52,724 nucleotides of DNA from Flavobacteriaceae bacterium. Its GTDB lineage: Bacteria > Bacteroidota > Bacteroidia > Flavobacteriales > Flavobacteriaceae. The notes below the pieces were generated by a model. The model saw only the letters and a list, made by a program, of their open reading frames with translations. It ran no database searches and was not told the DNA's origin. Within the stretch, counting starts at the first letter, position 1. Every line of letters begins with the position of its first letter. Below are positions 42,540-51,125 of this stretch, piece by piece. A program made the translations under genes and the position numbers. Location of the stretch: NCBI GenBank assembly GCA_013001285.1, contig JABDMU010000001.1:1-52724 (forward strand), read 5' to 3'.

Positions 42540-44270
42540 TTACCCTATGATCATACCAGCAATGGTAGCTGATAGTAAAGAAGCTACTGTACCACCAATT
42601 AAGGCTCTAATCCCGAATTCAGAAAGGGTTTTTCTCTGACCTGGCGCCAAAGATCCTATACCTCCTATTTGAATCCCAATAGATGCAAAATTAGCAAAAC
42701 CACAAAGCATATATGTGGCCATTATGATAGACTTCTCATATTTCAAATGAAGTTCACTTAACGGATTTTTCAAATCGGCTAACTGAATATAACCAACAAA
42801 CTCACTTGCTGCGAGTTTGATCCCTAGAAGTTGTCCCATTAAGGCCATATCTTCACTGGCAACACCTATGAGCCACATTAAAGGTGAAAAGGCATATCCT
42901 AATAGAAATTCAAGTGATAGCGTCTTGTAAGCTGTATGATTAAGCACCCATTCATTGAGGGACGTTATATCTCCAACCCAACCTAAGATCCCGTTGATCA
43001 TGGCGATAAAGGCTAAGAATACAAGTAACATCGCACCTACATTTACTGCAAGTTTTAATCCCTCTGTAGTACCATTAGCAATGGCATCTAATATGTTAGA
43101 TCCAATATTTTCTTGGGTAATTTTGATATCCGAATTGATCTTTTCTTCCTGAGGATAAAGAATTTTTGATATGACGATGGCACCAGGTGCAGCCATCACA
43201 GAGGCCGTTAGTAAATGTTTGGCATAGAATAACCGAAGTACTTCATCTTCACCACCTAAAAATCCAATATAAGCAGCTAAAACACCTCCTGCAACTGTGG
43301 CCATTCCACCAATCATGACCAATAGAATTTCCGATCTTGTCATTTTCTCTAAATAGGCTTTGATCATTAAAGGTGATTCTGTTTGACCTAAGAAAATATT
43401 ACCGGCAACACTTAAACTTTCTGCACCAGAGATCTCCAGCAATTTAGTGAGCAACCAGGCCAATCCTTTTACAATCTTTTGAATGATTCCTAGATAGAAT
43501 AAAACAGAGGTTAAAGCAGAAAAGAATATTATGGTTGGCAGTATGGAAACGGCAAAGGTCAATAAGGCGCCTTCTATTTCACCAGTTATAAAAGATGCAA
43601 ATAAAAATTCAGTTCCAGCCATGGTGAAGTCCAGAATACTGATGAATATTTTACCAACAAACTCGAATGCACTTTGAATAAACGGCACTTTCAAAACACC
43701 TACAGCTAAAGCCAATTGAGCTAAAAGTCCAAACACGACAGTTCGCCAGTTTATTGCTCTTCTATTTTTACTTAACAATATAGACAACACAAGTAGCACG
43801 GCCATACCTAAGATGCCACGCATAAGGCTATTCATTGTGAATCCGCCACTTTTGATGATAGCATTGGTATCACTGCTTTGTTGAGCATCGTCAACAACAG
43901 CCGATACCTCATAGTCTAAAGCACGAAATTGGTACCTGACGCCGTTTTCGGCAAAAACTAAAGTAGAATCAGTTCTTTCTGTGATTTTGAAGCGTCTAAT
44001 AGTATCGTTTGGTTCATTATAATAAAAGACGAGAAGGTTATTCTGTAGCATATAATCACCCGATGCTTTCAGATTATTTTTAGCTTCTAAATGGTAATTG
44101 AATTCTCCTTTATTTAGTGTGAGGACATCAGAACTTTTATTGATCTCAAAAAGTTGTTCCCCCGAATCGTTCTGAATGGCTTCAAAACTCCATTTTTTAT
44201 CGATGTCTTGGGAAAAACTTGTGGAAATCCCAAAAAAAATAGCCATTACAGCTAAAAGGAGGTGTTTCAT
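42540..44270 (-). CDS. NupC-type nucleoside transporter with N-terminal lipocalin-like domain
   Basis: I place the start at 44270 (576 residues), where MKHLLLAVMAIFFGIS begins a signal peptide. The frame extends upstream into the BFN gene, but without a signal at its front. Residues 22-125 form a lipocalin-like beta domain (WSFEAIQNDSGEQLFEI, NLKASGDYMLQNNLLVFYY). From about 155 on come the NupC/CNT transporter helices, with GNIFLGQTESPLMIKAYL, GGMATVAGGVLAAYIGFLG and CGFANFASIGIQIGGIG. CNT carriers import nucleosides with Na+ or H+. The extra exported domain is unusual and might bind substrate. The gene lies 10 bp after BFN and precedes thyA. Confidence 0.9.
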   Translation of the reverse strand: MKHLLLAVMAIFFGISTSFSQDIDKKWSFEAIQNDSGEQLFEINKSSDVLTLNKGEFNYHLEAKNNLKASGDYMLQNNLLVFYYNEPNDTIRRFKITERTDSTLVFAENGVRYQFRALDYEVSAVVDDAQQSSDTNAIIKSGGFTMNSLMRGILGMAVLLVLSILLSKNRRAINWRTVVFGLLAQLALAVGVLKVPFIQSAFEFVGKIFISILDFTMAGTEFLFASFITGEIEGALLTFAVSILPTIIFFSALTSVLFYLGIIQKIVKGLAWLLTKLLEISGAESLSVAGNIFLGQTESPLMIKAYLEKMTRSEILLVMIGGMATVAGGVLAAYIGFLGGEDEVLRLFYAKHLLTASVMAAPGAIVISKILYPQEEKINSDIKITQENIGSNILDAIANGTTEGLKLAVNVGAMLLVFLAFIAMINGILGWVGDITSLNEWVLNHTAYKTLSLEFLLGYAFSPLMWLIGVASEDMALMGQLLGIKLAASEFVGYIQLADLKNPLSELHLKYEKSIIMATYMLCGFANFASIGIQIGGIGSLAPGQRKTLSEFGIRALIGGTVASLLSATIAGMIIG

Positions 44271-44280
44271 AAGTTTATGT

Positions 44281-44892
44281 TTAGTTGCGTTTTGATATTT
44301 CATCACGAATTCGTGCAGCTGCTTCATAATCTTCATTAGCAACAGCTTTATCAAGTAGTGCATTTAACTCTTCAAGGGATTTCGTTTGCAAACCAGCTTC
44401 TGTTTTTGCTTCAATTTCTTCGGCTAATACCTCATCAAGCAAAATATTGTCATCTGCTTCATCATCTTTTTTCGGATTCACTTTCAAATAGATCCCGGCT
44501 TTATCAAGGATATTTTTATATGTAAAAATAGGCGCATTAAATCGAAGTGCTAAAGCAATAGCATCACTCGTGCGCGCATCGATGATTTCTTCGATTTTAT
44601 CACGTTCACAAATGAGACTTGAATAAAAGACACCATCAACCAATTTATGGATAATAACCTGTTTGACCACAACATCAAATCTATCTGAAAAGTTCTTAAA
44701 TAGATCGTGGGTAAGCGGTCGTGGAGGTTTGATTTCCTTTTCTAAGGCAATGGCAATGGACTGTGCTTCGAAAGCACCAATGACTATAGGTAATTTTCTG
44801 TCACCATCTACTTCACTTAAAATTAAAGCATAGGCACCATTTTGGGTTTGGCTATATGAAATTCCTTTTATGTTAAGACGAACTAAACTCAT
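44281..44892 (-). CDS. Bifunctional nuclease (BFN/DUF151) protein with UVR motif
   Basis: The 203-residue protein has a BFN/DUF151 domain (about 1-140; LPIVIGAFEAQSIAIAL, TSDAIALALRFNAPIFT). An acidic linker follows, then a UVR motif (about 168-202; LEELNALLDKAVANEDYEAAARIRDEI), like those that bind UvrA/UvrB in repair or ClpC adaptors. The BFN family is named from plant nucleases, and bacterial members have little direct evidence. The UVR tail suggests interaction with an AAA or repair partner. It precedes the nucleoside transporter by 10 bp. Confidence 0.9.
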   Translation of the reverse strand: MSLVRLNIKGISYSQTQNGAYALILSEVDGDRKLPIVIGAFEAQSIAIALEKEIKPPRPLTHDLFKNFSDRFDVVVKQVIIHKLVDGVFYSSLICERDKIEEIIDARTSDAIALALRFNAPIFTYKNILDKAGIYLKVNPKKDDEADDNILLDEVLAEEIEAKTEAGLQTKSLEELNALLDKAVANEDYEAAARIRDEISKRN

Positions 44893-44943
44893 ATTTTATA
44901 AGTAATCACAAAGAACAGTTTAAATTTGGACTTTACCAAACCA

Positions 44944-44970
44944 GTTCAACGTGTATCTATACAGTTGAAC
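44944..44970. repeat. Inverted repeat in the etfA-BFN gap
   Basis: GTTCAAC (44944-44950) and GTTGAAC (44964-44970), extended by TGTA/TACA with one bulged G, form an 11-bp stem with a TCTA loop. No T-run follows on either strand, so it is a weak terminator candidate for etfBA or a possible operator for the BFN gene. Confidence 0.45.
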
Positions 44971-45007
44971 AAATTTTAACTGTTAGAACAATTACAAGGT
45001 ATAAAAA

Positions 45008-45964
45008 TTATGCGTTTTGTGCTTTAAAATCCTTTAATTTTTGAATGAGTTGAGGTACAACTTCAAAAGCATCCCCTACAACGCCGTAATCGGCTGCTTT
45101 AAAGAAAGGCGCTTCAGCATCAGTATTGATAACAACCTTTACTTTAGAAGCATTAATACCAGCTAAATGTTGAATTGCTCCTGAAATACCTATGGCGATG
45201 TAAAGGTTAGATGCAACAGGTTTCCCCGTTTGTCCGACGTGCTCACTATGTGGTCTCCAACCAAGGTCGGAAACTGGTTTTGAACATGCGGTGGCAGCAC
45301 CTAAAACTTCGGCTAATTCTTCTATCATCCCCCAGTTTTCAGGACCTTTAAGTCCGCGGCCTGCTGAAACTACAATTTCGGCATCTGCAATAGTCACTTT
45401 ATCTGTGGCCTTGTCAACAGATTGCACTGTGATATCTGAAGATGCTAAGTTAGGAGAAAAGTCCTCCTTAGTCGCATTCCCTGACGATTCAACAAGACCA
45501 AATGCATTTTTAGAAACACCTATTAATTTCACATCTGAGTTGATCTCCGTAAGATTAAAAGCTTTATTGGTAAAGGCTGTTCTCTTAACTGTAAAAGGAG
45601 AAATGTTTAGAGGTGCTTCAACGACATTTGAAGCATATCCAGCCTTTAATTCTACTGCTAACAGTGGTGCTAAATATTTACTATCTGCGCTTGAACTAAC
45701 GATGACTACTTTAGAATTTTCTTTGGCTGCCGCTTGGCTGATAACATTTGCATAAACCTTCGCATCAAAATTGCCGTCATAAGCAACGTTTAAAACACGA
45801 TCTACTCCATAATTCCCTAATGATGATGCATCATCAACATTAAAGGTAACTGCTGTAACTGTTGTGCCTAATGTATCGGCCACAGTTTTGGCGTAAGAGG
45901 CAACTTCTAAGGCTACTTTTTTAAATTTTCCTTGTTCTGATTCTGTATATACGAGTACTGACAT
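45008..45964 (-). CDS. etfA: Electron transfer flavoprotein subunit alpha
   Basis: The 318-residue subunit binds FAD. The C-terminal FAD domain is clear: VVSAGRGLKGPENW, CSKPVSDLGWRPHSEHVG, GQTGKPVASNLYIAIGISG, then AIQHLAGINASKVKVVINTD. The N-terminal half is a Rossmann-like domain shared with EtfB. With EtfB it shuttles electrons from acyl-CoA dehydrogenases to the membrane quinone pool. It is encoded 19 bp after etfB in one operon. Confidence 0.96.
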   Translation of the reverse strand: MSVLVYTESEQGKFKKVALEVASYAKTVADTLGTTVTAVTFNVDDASSLGNYGVDRVLNVAYDGNFDAKVYANVISQAAAKENSKVVIVSSSADSKYLAPLLAVELKAGYASNVVEAPLNISPFTVKRTAFTNKAFNLTEINSDVKLIGVSKNAFGLVESSGNATKEDFSPNLASSDITVQSVDKATDKVTIADAEIVVSAGRGLKGPENWGMIEELAEVLGAATACSKPVSDLGWRPHSEHVGQTGKPVASNLYIAIGISGAIQHLAGINASKVKVVINTDAEAPFFKAADYGVVGDAFEVVPQLIQKLKDFKAQNA

Positions 45965-45983
45965 TTCTTGTGTTTTGAGGGTG

Positions 45984-46730
45984 TTAAATTACTTTGGCTT
46001 CGTTATGTAGCAAATTAATGAGCTCATCCAAATTATCTGGATCAACTAAGGTCACAGCACCTTTCGGATCTGGTTTTTCAAAGCTAACTGAAGTAGCTTC
46101 CGCCTCGACATTCGTTGACTCTACCACATTAAGTGGCTTTTTTCTTGCCATCATTATACCACGCATATTCGGGATGCGTAAATCACTTTCTTCAACCAGT
46201 CCTTTTTGACCACCTATGACAAGTGGCAACGTTGTTGTTACGGTTTCTTTTCCGCCATCAATTTCTCTAATCGCGGTGACATTCGTACCATCAACTTCCA
46301 AACCAATACAATTATTTACGAAATTTGAATTAATAATACCGGCAACCATTCCCGGAACCATGCCGCCGTTATAATCGATAGATTCACGTCCAGCAATAAT
46401 AAGATCATAACCACCATCTTGTACGACCTTAGCTAATTCTGCTGCCACCTGCGATCCATCTTTGGCTTCGGTATTGACGCGAATTGCCGAATCAGCACCA
46501 ATGGCTAATGCTTTTCTTAAAGTGGGTTCGGTTTCAGCGCCTCCAACATTCACTACATCTACTGATGCGCCTTGTTTTTCTTTGAACCACATGGCACGTG
46601 TTAATCCAAATTCGTCATTTGGATTGATGACAAATTGAACCCCGTTTGTATCGAATTTTGTGTTACCGTCTGCAAAATTGATCTTAGAAGTCGTATCTGG
46701 AACATGACTGATACATACTAATATTTTCAT
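45984..46730 (-). CDS. etfB: Electron transfer flavoprotein subunit beta
   Basis: The 248-residue subunit has the EtfB fold: MKILVCISHVPDTTSKINFA, INPNDEFGLTRAMWFKE, ALAIGADSAIRVN, and ESIDYNGGMVPGMVAGIINS as the AMP/recognition region, with KKPLNVVE near the end. Length is normal. It precedes etfA on the same transcript and is divergent from the pyruvate dehydrogenase gene with 147 bp between. Confidence 0.96.
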   Translation of the reverse strand: MKILVCISHVPDTTSKINFADGNTKFDTNGVQFVINPNDEFGLTRAMWFKEKQGASVDVVNVGGAETEPTLRKALAIGADSAIRVNTEAKDGSQVAAELAKVVQDGGYDLIIAGRESIDYNGGMVPGMVAGIINSNFVNNCIGLEVDGTNVTAIREIDGGKETVTTTLPLVIGGQKGLVEESDLRIPNMRGIMMARKKPLNVVESTNVEAEATSVSFEKPDPKGAVTLVDPDNLDELINLLHNEAKVI

Positions 46731-46846
46731 TCTATTTTTTTATTTGATTTTTGAGGTTACGAAGGTAATCAATTTTACGATTATTTCCTATGCATGCATA
46801 ATAAAAATTTGATTGACTCCATTTCATAAAGTTCTACTATTATTAC

Positions 46847-46854
46847 TATTTTTG
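46847..46854 (+). promoter_or_regulatory. Candidate -7 box for the E1 beta gene
   Basis: TATTTTTG matches TAnnTTTG exactly, 23 bases before the ATG (46878). A well-spaced -33 TTG is not evident. Confidence 0.45.
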
Positions 46855-46877
46855 TTTTTTAATATTTTAACCAAAAT

Positions 46878-47855
46878 ATGAGAACAATTCAATTTAGAGA
46901 GGCAATAGCCGAAGCCATGAGCGAAGAAATGCGTCGCGATGAAAGCATATATTTAATGGGTGAGGAAGTTGCCGAATATAATGGTGCCTACAAAGCATCT
47001 AAGGGCATGCTTGATGAGTTTGGTGAAAAAAGGGTAATTGATACGCCAATAGCCGAATTGGGTTTTGCAGGTATTGCAATAGGTTCAACCATGACAGGAA
47101 ATAGACCTATAGTTGAGTATATGACCTTTAATTTTTCTTTGGTTGGAATTGATCAAATAATAAATAATGCAGCCAAGATCAGGCAAATGTCAGGGGGACA
47201 ATTTAAATGCCCTATTGTATTTAGAGGACCTACTGGGTCGGCTGGTCAATTAGCTGCAACACATTCGCAAGCCTTTGAAAGCTGGTTTGCAAACACGCCA
47301 GGATTAAAGGTGATCGTGCCTTCCAATCCTTATGACGCTAAAGGATTATTAAAATCAGCAATACGCGATGACGATCCTGTGATTTTTATGGAAAGCGAAC
47401 AAATGTATGGCGATAAAGGTGAAGTGCCTGATGGCGAATATATTTTGCCAATTGGTGTTGCTGAAATAAAAAGAGCTGGAAATGATGTCACTGTAGTGTC
47501 TTTCGGCAAAATCATTAAAGAGGCTTATAAAGCTGCAGATGAACTTGAAAAAGAAGGGATATCGTGCGAGGTTATCGACCTTCGTACCGTTCGTCCTTTA
47601 GATATCGATGCCGTAATCAATTCGGTTAAAAAAACTAACCGTTTGGTAATATTGGAAGAGGCATGGCCTTTTGGCAATGTTTCAACTGAAATCACCTTCC
47701 AGGTGCAATCTAAAGCTTTTGACTATTTAGATGCACCAATTGTAAAGATCAATACCGCCGATACACCAGCCCCTTATTCTCCTCAATTGTTCGAGGAATG
47801 GTTGCCTAATTATCAGGAGGTGATCAAGGCGGTAAAAAAGGTGATGTATAAATAA
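46878..47855 (+). CDS. pdhB: Pyruvate dehydrogenase E1 component subunit beta
   Basis: The 325-residue protein is the beta half of an alpha2beta2 2-oxoacid dehydrogenase E1. Signatures are MRTIQFREAIAEAMSEEM, DTPIAELGFAGIAIGS, RGPTGSAGQLAATHSQAFE, and the C-terminal transketolase domain VEVIDLRTVRPLD-like EVIDLRTVRPLDIDAV with ILEEAWPFGNVS. It decarboxylates pyruvate with TPP together with an alpha subunit. No alpha, E2 or E3 gene is adjacent on either side. A branched-chain or acetoin E1 beta is the alternative, but the sequence resembles PdhB most. Confidence 0.93.
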   Translation: MRTIQFREAIAEAMSEEMRRDESIYLMGEEVAEYNGAYKASKGMLDEFGEKRVIDTPIAELGFAGIAIGSTMTGNRPIVEYMTFNFSLVGIDQIINNAAKIRQMSGGQFKCPIVFRGPTGSAGQLAATHSQAFESWFANTPGLKVIVPSNPYDAKGLLKSAIRDDDPVIFMESEQMYGDKGEVPDGEYILPIGVAEIKRAGNDVTVVSFGKIIKEAYKAADELEKEGISCEVIDLRTVRPLDIDAVINSVKKTNRLVILEEAWPFGNVSTEITFQVQSKAFDYLDAPIVKINTADTPAPYSPQLFEEWLPNYQEVIKAVKKVMYK

Positions 47856-47880
47856 AACAAGAATAAATACGTTATATATT

Positions 47881-47914
47881 GACTTCGTTAACTTTGTTGT
47901 TGGTGAAGTCTTTT
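47881..47914 (+). terminator. Hairpin terminator after pdhB, overlapping the next promoter
   Basis: GACTTCGTTAAC and GTTGGTGAAGTC pair over 12 positions (three G-U) with loop TTTGTT, then TTTTA. It ends five bases before the ATG at 47919. TAACTTTG (47889-47896), a -7 box match, lies in the left arm and loop. Confidence 0.6.
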
Positions 47915-47918
47915 ATTT

Positions 47919-50411
47919 ATGAGGCACTATTTTCTCACATTAATCTCATTGTTCATAATGATTTCAGCCATCGGTCAGACTAAGGTTGGTGGTCACGTCT
48001 TCGATGAATTTAATGAACCCGTTCCCTATGCAAATATTATTTTCAAAAATTCGTCGGAAGGTACCATTACCGACGAGAATGGCAGGTTTTATTTAGAATC
48101 GAATCAAAGCTGGGATACCTTGCTCGTTTCATTTGTAGGCTACGAAACTCTTGAAATTCCATTGGAAAAGAAGATTAATTTTGATCTAAAATTTGTTTTA
48201 AAAGAAGATTCCGCGATGTTAGATGAAGTGGTCATTGTTCGTGGAAAACAATCTAAAAAAGACAATCCAGCCATCGATATCCTTAGAAAGATATGGGAAT
48301 ATAAACGTTCAAACGGTCTGGAAAAAGTTGACCAATATGCTTATGATAAATATGAAAAAGTTGAGTTTGACCTGAACACAATTGACTCTACATTAATTAA
48401 AAGCAAACTCTTCCGTGGTATGGAATTCGTTTTTGAAGAGGTGGATACATCGCGCATAACAGGGAAGACCTATCTACCGATTTTTATTAATGAAGCCATA
48501 TCAAAGGTTTATGGAGACAACATTTTAGATAAAGAAAAAGTAGTTCTCCGAGGGAATAAGAATAGTGGCTTTAGCAATAATCAGGTGATCATCGATTTTG
48601 TTGGGGATCTATACGCCGATTTCAATGTTTATGATAATTATCTCAAATTTTTTGATAAAAGTTTTGTGAGTCCGCTTTCAAGAACTGGAATTAGTACTTA
48701 TAATTATGTGTTGTCTGATAGCGCGTTTATCGATAATAAATGGTGTTATAATATCATTTATTATCCAAGACGAAAGAACGAACTCACCTTTAAAGGCGAT
48801 TTTTGGGTTAATGATTCTACTTACGCTGTAAAGGAGATCAACCTTCAGGCTTCTAAAAGCGCCAACATTAACTGGGTAAAAGAAATATACATCGAACAAG
48901 AATATGAGGTGTTAAATGATTCCATTTTTTTGGTAAAAAGAGATTATATGCTATCAGATTTTGCCATTAATAAAAAAGAAAAGTCACGTGGTATCTATGG
49001 AAAACGAACAACACTATATGAAAACTATGTGTTCGATGAACCTGTGGAATCAAAATTTTATGACGAAGAGGTTTATAATTATGATAAGGACATCTATGAT
49101 CGTGATGATAATTTTTGGAAAGAAAATAGATTAGAGAAATTAAATGAAGATGAATTAGGTGTTTATAAAATGCTAGACACTTTAAAAACTGTAAAAAAGT
49201 TTCGTTCTTTATACAATATTGGAAGCATACTAGCTTCGGGTTATGTTGAATTCCCAAGCATTAATTTCGATTATGGTCCAATCTTTTCCACATTCGGATT
49301 TAATGAAGTTGAAGGTCTGCGTCTAAGAGCAGGTGGTCGTACCTATTTTGAAAGAAATGATCTATGGCGTTTTGAAGGCTATACAGCCTACGGATTTAAA
49401 GATGATAAATTTAAATATGGTATTTCAGGGAAGTGGTTACTTGATAAAAAAAATAGGATCATCATTTCAGGTGGAAACCGTCGCGATGTAGAACAAATCG
49501 GAGCGAGCTTAACCACTTCAACCGATGTACTTGGCCGAAGTTTGGCATCATCTTCAGTTGTAGGTTCAGGTTCTAATGATAAGCTTACAAGTATAAATTT
49601 GTCCACTTTTGCAATTGAGATGGAACCATGGAGGAACTTTGTCCTTCGTCTTGGTGGAAATTACCGTACGTTGGAATCGGCATCTCCAACATTTAGTTTA
49701 GACTATTTTGATGACAATGCTCCTTCAGGAGTGTCTTCAGAAGTAAAACAATATGAAACCACCTTCTCCATGTTCTATTATCCGAAACGGAGGATGACCG
49801 GATTTGGCGTAGAACGCTATGAAGCTAATGATGATTTTGCACGCTTATTTGTACGCTTTAGTTTTGGAGATAAACGTATGTTCAATAGTGATTTTAATTA
49901 TACTAAACTTCAGTTCTCTTACACACAACCATGGCAAATAGGTGGATTTGGCCGTCTATATTCAACCTTAGAAGTTGGAAAAACCTATGGTGATGTGCCA
50001 TTAGGTTTGTTGAGCGTGGTACCTGGGAATCAATCATACTTTTCAATATATAATACATTTTCACAATTGGATTTTTATGAATTCGTGACCGATACTTATG
50101 CATCCTTGTTCCTTGAACATAATTTTAATGGGCGTTTCTTTTCTAGAATACCCTTATTAAGAAAAATGAATCTGCGTGAAATAGTAAGTATTCGCGGTGT
50201 TTGGGGAGACATTTCACAAGGCAATCGTGACCTCAATGCGTCTGGACTTTTATATCAAGCACCTTCAGATAAGATCTATTATGAATACAGTTTTGGGGTC
50301 GGAAATATTTTTAAAATATTCAGATTAGACTTTAACTTCAGAGGAAACTACCTCAATAATCCTGACGCTCGAAAGTTTGGTATAACCGGTACATTCGGTT
50401 TTCATTTTTAA
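47919..50411 (+). CDS. DUF5686 outer-membrane protein with CarboxypepD_reg-like domain
   Basis: The 830-residue protein has a signal peptide (about 1-20, ending SAIGQ). A CarboxypepD_reg-like beta-sandwich follows (about 22-108; GGHVFDEFNEPVPYANIIF, ITDENGRFYL). The DUF5686 region fills the rest, ending in a beta-barrel (alternating aromatic strands, final FGFHF). This layout resembles TonB-receptor plug-and-barrel proteins but lacks a recognisable plug. The family is abundant in Bacteroidota and uncharacterised. The start is just after the pdhB terminator, so it probably uses its own promoter. Confidence 0.9.
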   Translation: MRHYFLTLISLFIMISAIGQTKVGGHVFDEFNEPVPYANIIFKNSSEGTITDENGRFYLESNQSWDTLLVSFVGYETLEIPLEKKINFDLKFVLKEDSAMLDEVVIVRGKQSKKDNPAIDILRKIWEYKRSNGLEKVDQYAYDKYEKVEFDLNTIDSTLIKSKLFRGMEFVFEEVDTSRITGKTYLPIFINEAISKVYGDNILDKEKVVLRGNKNSGFSNNQVIIDFVGDLYADFNVYDNYLKFFDKSFVSPLSRTGISTYNYVLSDSAFIDNKWCYNIIYYPRRKNELTFKGDFWVNDSTYAVKEINLQASKSANINWVKEIYIEQEYEVLNDSIFLVKRDYMLSDFAINKKEKSRGIYGKRTTLYENYVFDEPVESKFYDEEVYNYDKDIYDRDDNFWKENRLEKLNEDELGVYKMLDTLKTVKKFRSLYNIGSILASGYVEFPSINFDYGPIFSTFGFNEVEGLRLRAGGRTYFERNDLWRFEGYTAYGFKDDKFKYGISGKWLLDKKNRIIISGGNRRDVEQIGASLTTSTDVLGRSLASSSVVGSGSNDKLTSINLSTFAIEMEPWRNFVLRLGGNYRTLESASPTFSLDYFDDNAPSGVSSEVKQYETTFSMFYYPKRRMTGFGVERYEANDDFARLFVRFSFGDKRMFNSDFNYTKLQFSYTQPWQIGGFGRLYSTLEVGKTYGDVPLGLLSVVPGNQSYFSIYNTFSQLDFYEFVTDTYASLFLEHNFNGRFFSRIPLLRKMNLREIVSIRGVWGDISQGNRDLNASGLLYQAPSDKIYYEYSFGVGNIFKIFRLDFNFRGNYLNNPDARKFGITGTFGFHF

Positions 50412-50435
50412 AACTGAAATCTTTTCATAATTAAG

Positions 50436-50466
50436 TTGTTCGATACTAACAAAATGAATAATTTTG
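50436..50466 (+). promoter_or_regulatory. Promoter of ppa
   Basis: TTG (50436-50438) and TAATTTTG (50459-50466), 20 bases apart, match the Bacteroidota promoter and end 24 bases before the ppa ATG. Confidence 0.65.
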
Positions 50467-50490
50467 CAGACCTTAAATTAATACTGAACA

Positions 50491-51018
50491 ATGACTGCAA
50501 AAGAAAAGAAGACCTTTGATGTTTTGGTGGAAATCCCAAAAGGAAGCCGAAATAAGTATGAATATGATTTTGTGCTGAATAAAATCCGATTTGATCGCAC
50601 CTTATTTTCATCTATGATGTATCCTGGAGATTATGGATTTATTCCTGAATCCTTGGCCTTAGATGGTGATCCCTTAGACGTATTGGTGTTAACCACTGAA
50701 CCTACATACCCTATGGTCGTTATGGAAGTAAAACCTATTGGCGTATTTCATATGGCTGATGAGAAAGGACCAGATGAGAAGATCATATGCGTGCCAGTTT
50801 CCGATCCTATATGGAGCGAACGTAATGATATTTATGATATCAATCCGCATCGCTTAAAAGAAATCGAGCATTTTTTCCAAGTATATAAAGATCTGGAAAA
50901 AAAGAAAGTTGATGTTGGTGGTTGGGGCGATGCCACTGAGGCTTATGACATTGTAGACAAATGTCAAGAGCGTTATGAGACCAGCGAACATAAAAAGAAT
51001 CGTGTTTTTACTATATAA
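50491..51018 (+). CDS. ppa: Inorganic diphosphatase (soluble, family I)
   Basis: The 175-residue enzyme hydrolyses pyrophosphate to phosphate in the cytoplasm. The active-site blocks are GSRNKYEYDFVLNKIRFDR, YPGDYGFIPES, DGDPLDVLVLT (the family signature with Mg-binding aspartates), and DEKGPDEKIICVP. Length is normal. It has its own promoter and terminator and sits directly before the membrane pyrophosphatase gene. Confidence 0.96.
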   Translation: MTAKEKKTFDVLVEIPKGSRNKYEYDFVLNKIRFDRTLFSSMMYPGDYGFIPESLALDGDPLDVLVLTTEPTYPMVVMEVKPIGVFHMADEKGPDEKIICVPVSDPIWSERNDIYDINPHRLKEIEHFFQVYKDLEKKKVDVGGWGDATEAYDIVDKCQERYETSEHKKNRVFTI

Positions 51019-51040
51019 CCGTAAAATTTTAAATTCTGAT

Positions 51041-51073
51041 AAGCCGTCTATATTCTTATAGGTGGCTTTTTTT
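51041..51073 (+). terminator. Terminator of ppa
   Basis: AAGCCGTCTATA and TATAGGTGGCTT pair over 12 positions with two G-U pairs and a 6-base loop, followed by a T-run. It separates ppa from hppA. Confidence 0.8.
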
Positions 51074-51089
51074 ATCTGCTATATTTTAC

Positions 51090-51097
51090 TATTTTTG
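51090..51097 (+). promoter_or_regulatory. Candidate -7 box for hppA
   Basis: TATTTTTG matches TAnnTTTG exactly, 28 bases before the hppA ATG and just after the ppa terminator. A -33 TTG is not clear. Confidence 0.45.
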
Positions 51098-51125
51098 GCG
51101 CATTCTAAAAATAAATAACTAACAT

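Noticed and set aside
44271-44363. 31-codon upstream extension of the nucleoside transporter
   Set aside because: It overlaps the BFN coding region, and a proper signal peptide begins at 44270.
45291-45755. 154-codon open frame antisense to etfA
   Set aside because: It lies entirely within the well-conserved etfA frame, has no promoter, and resembles no family.
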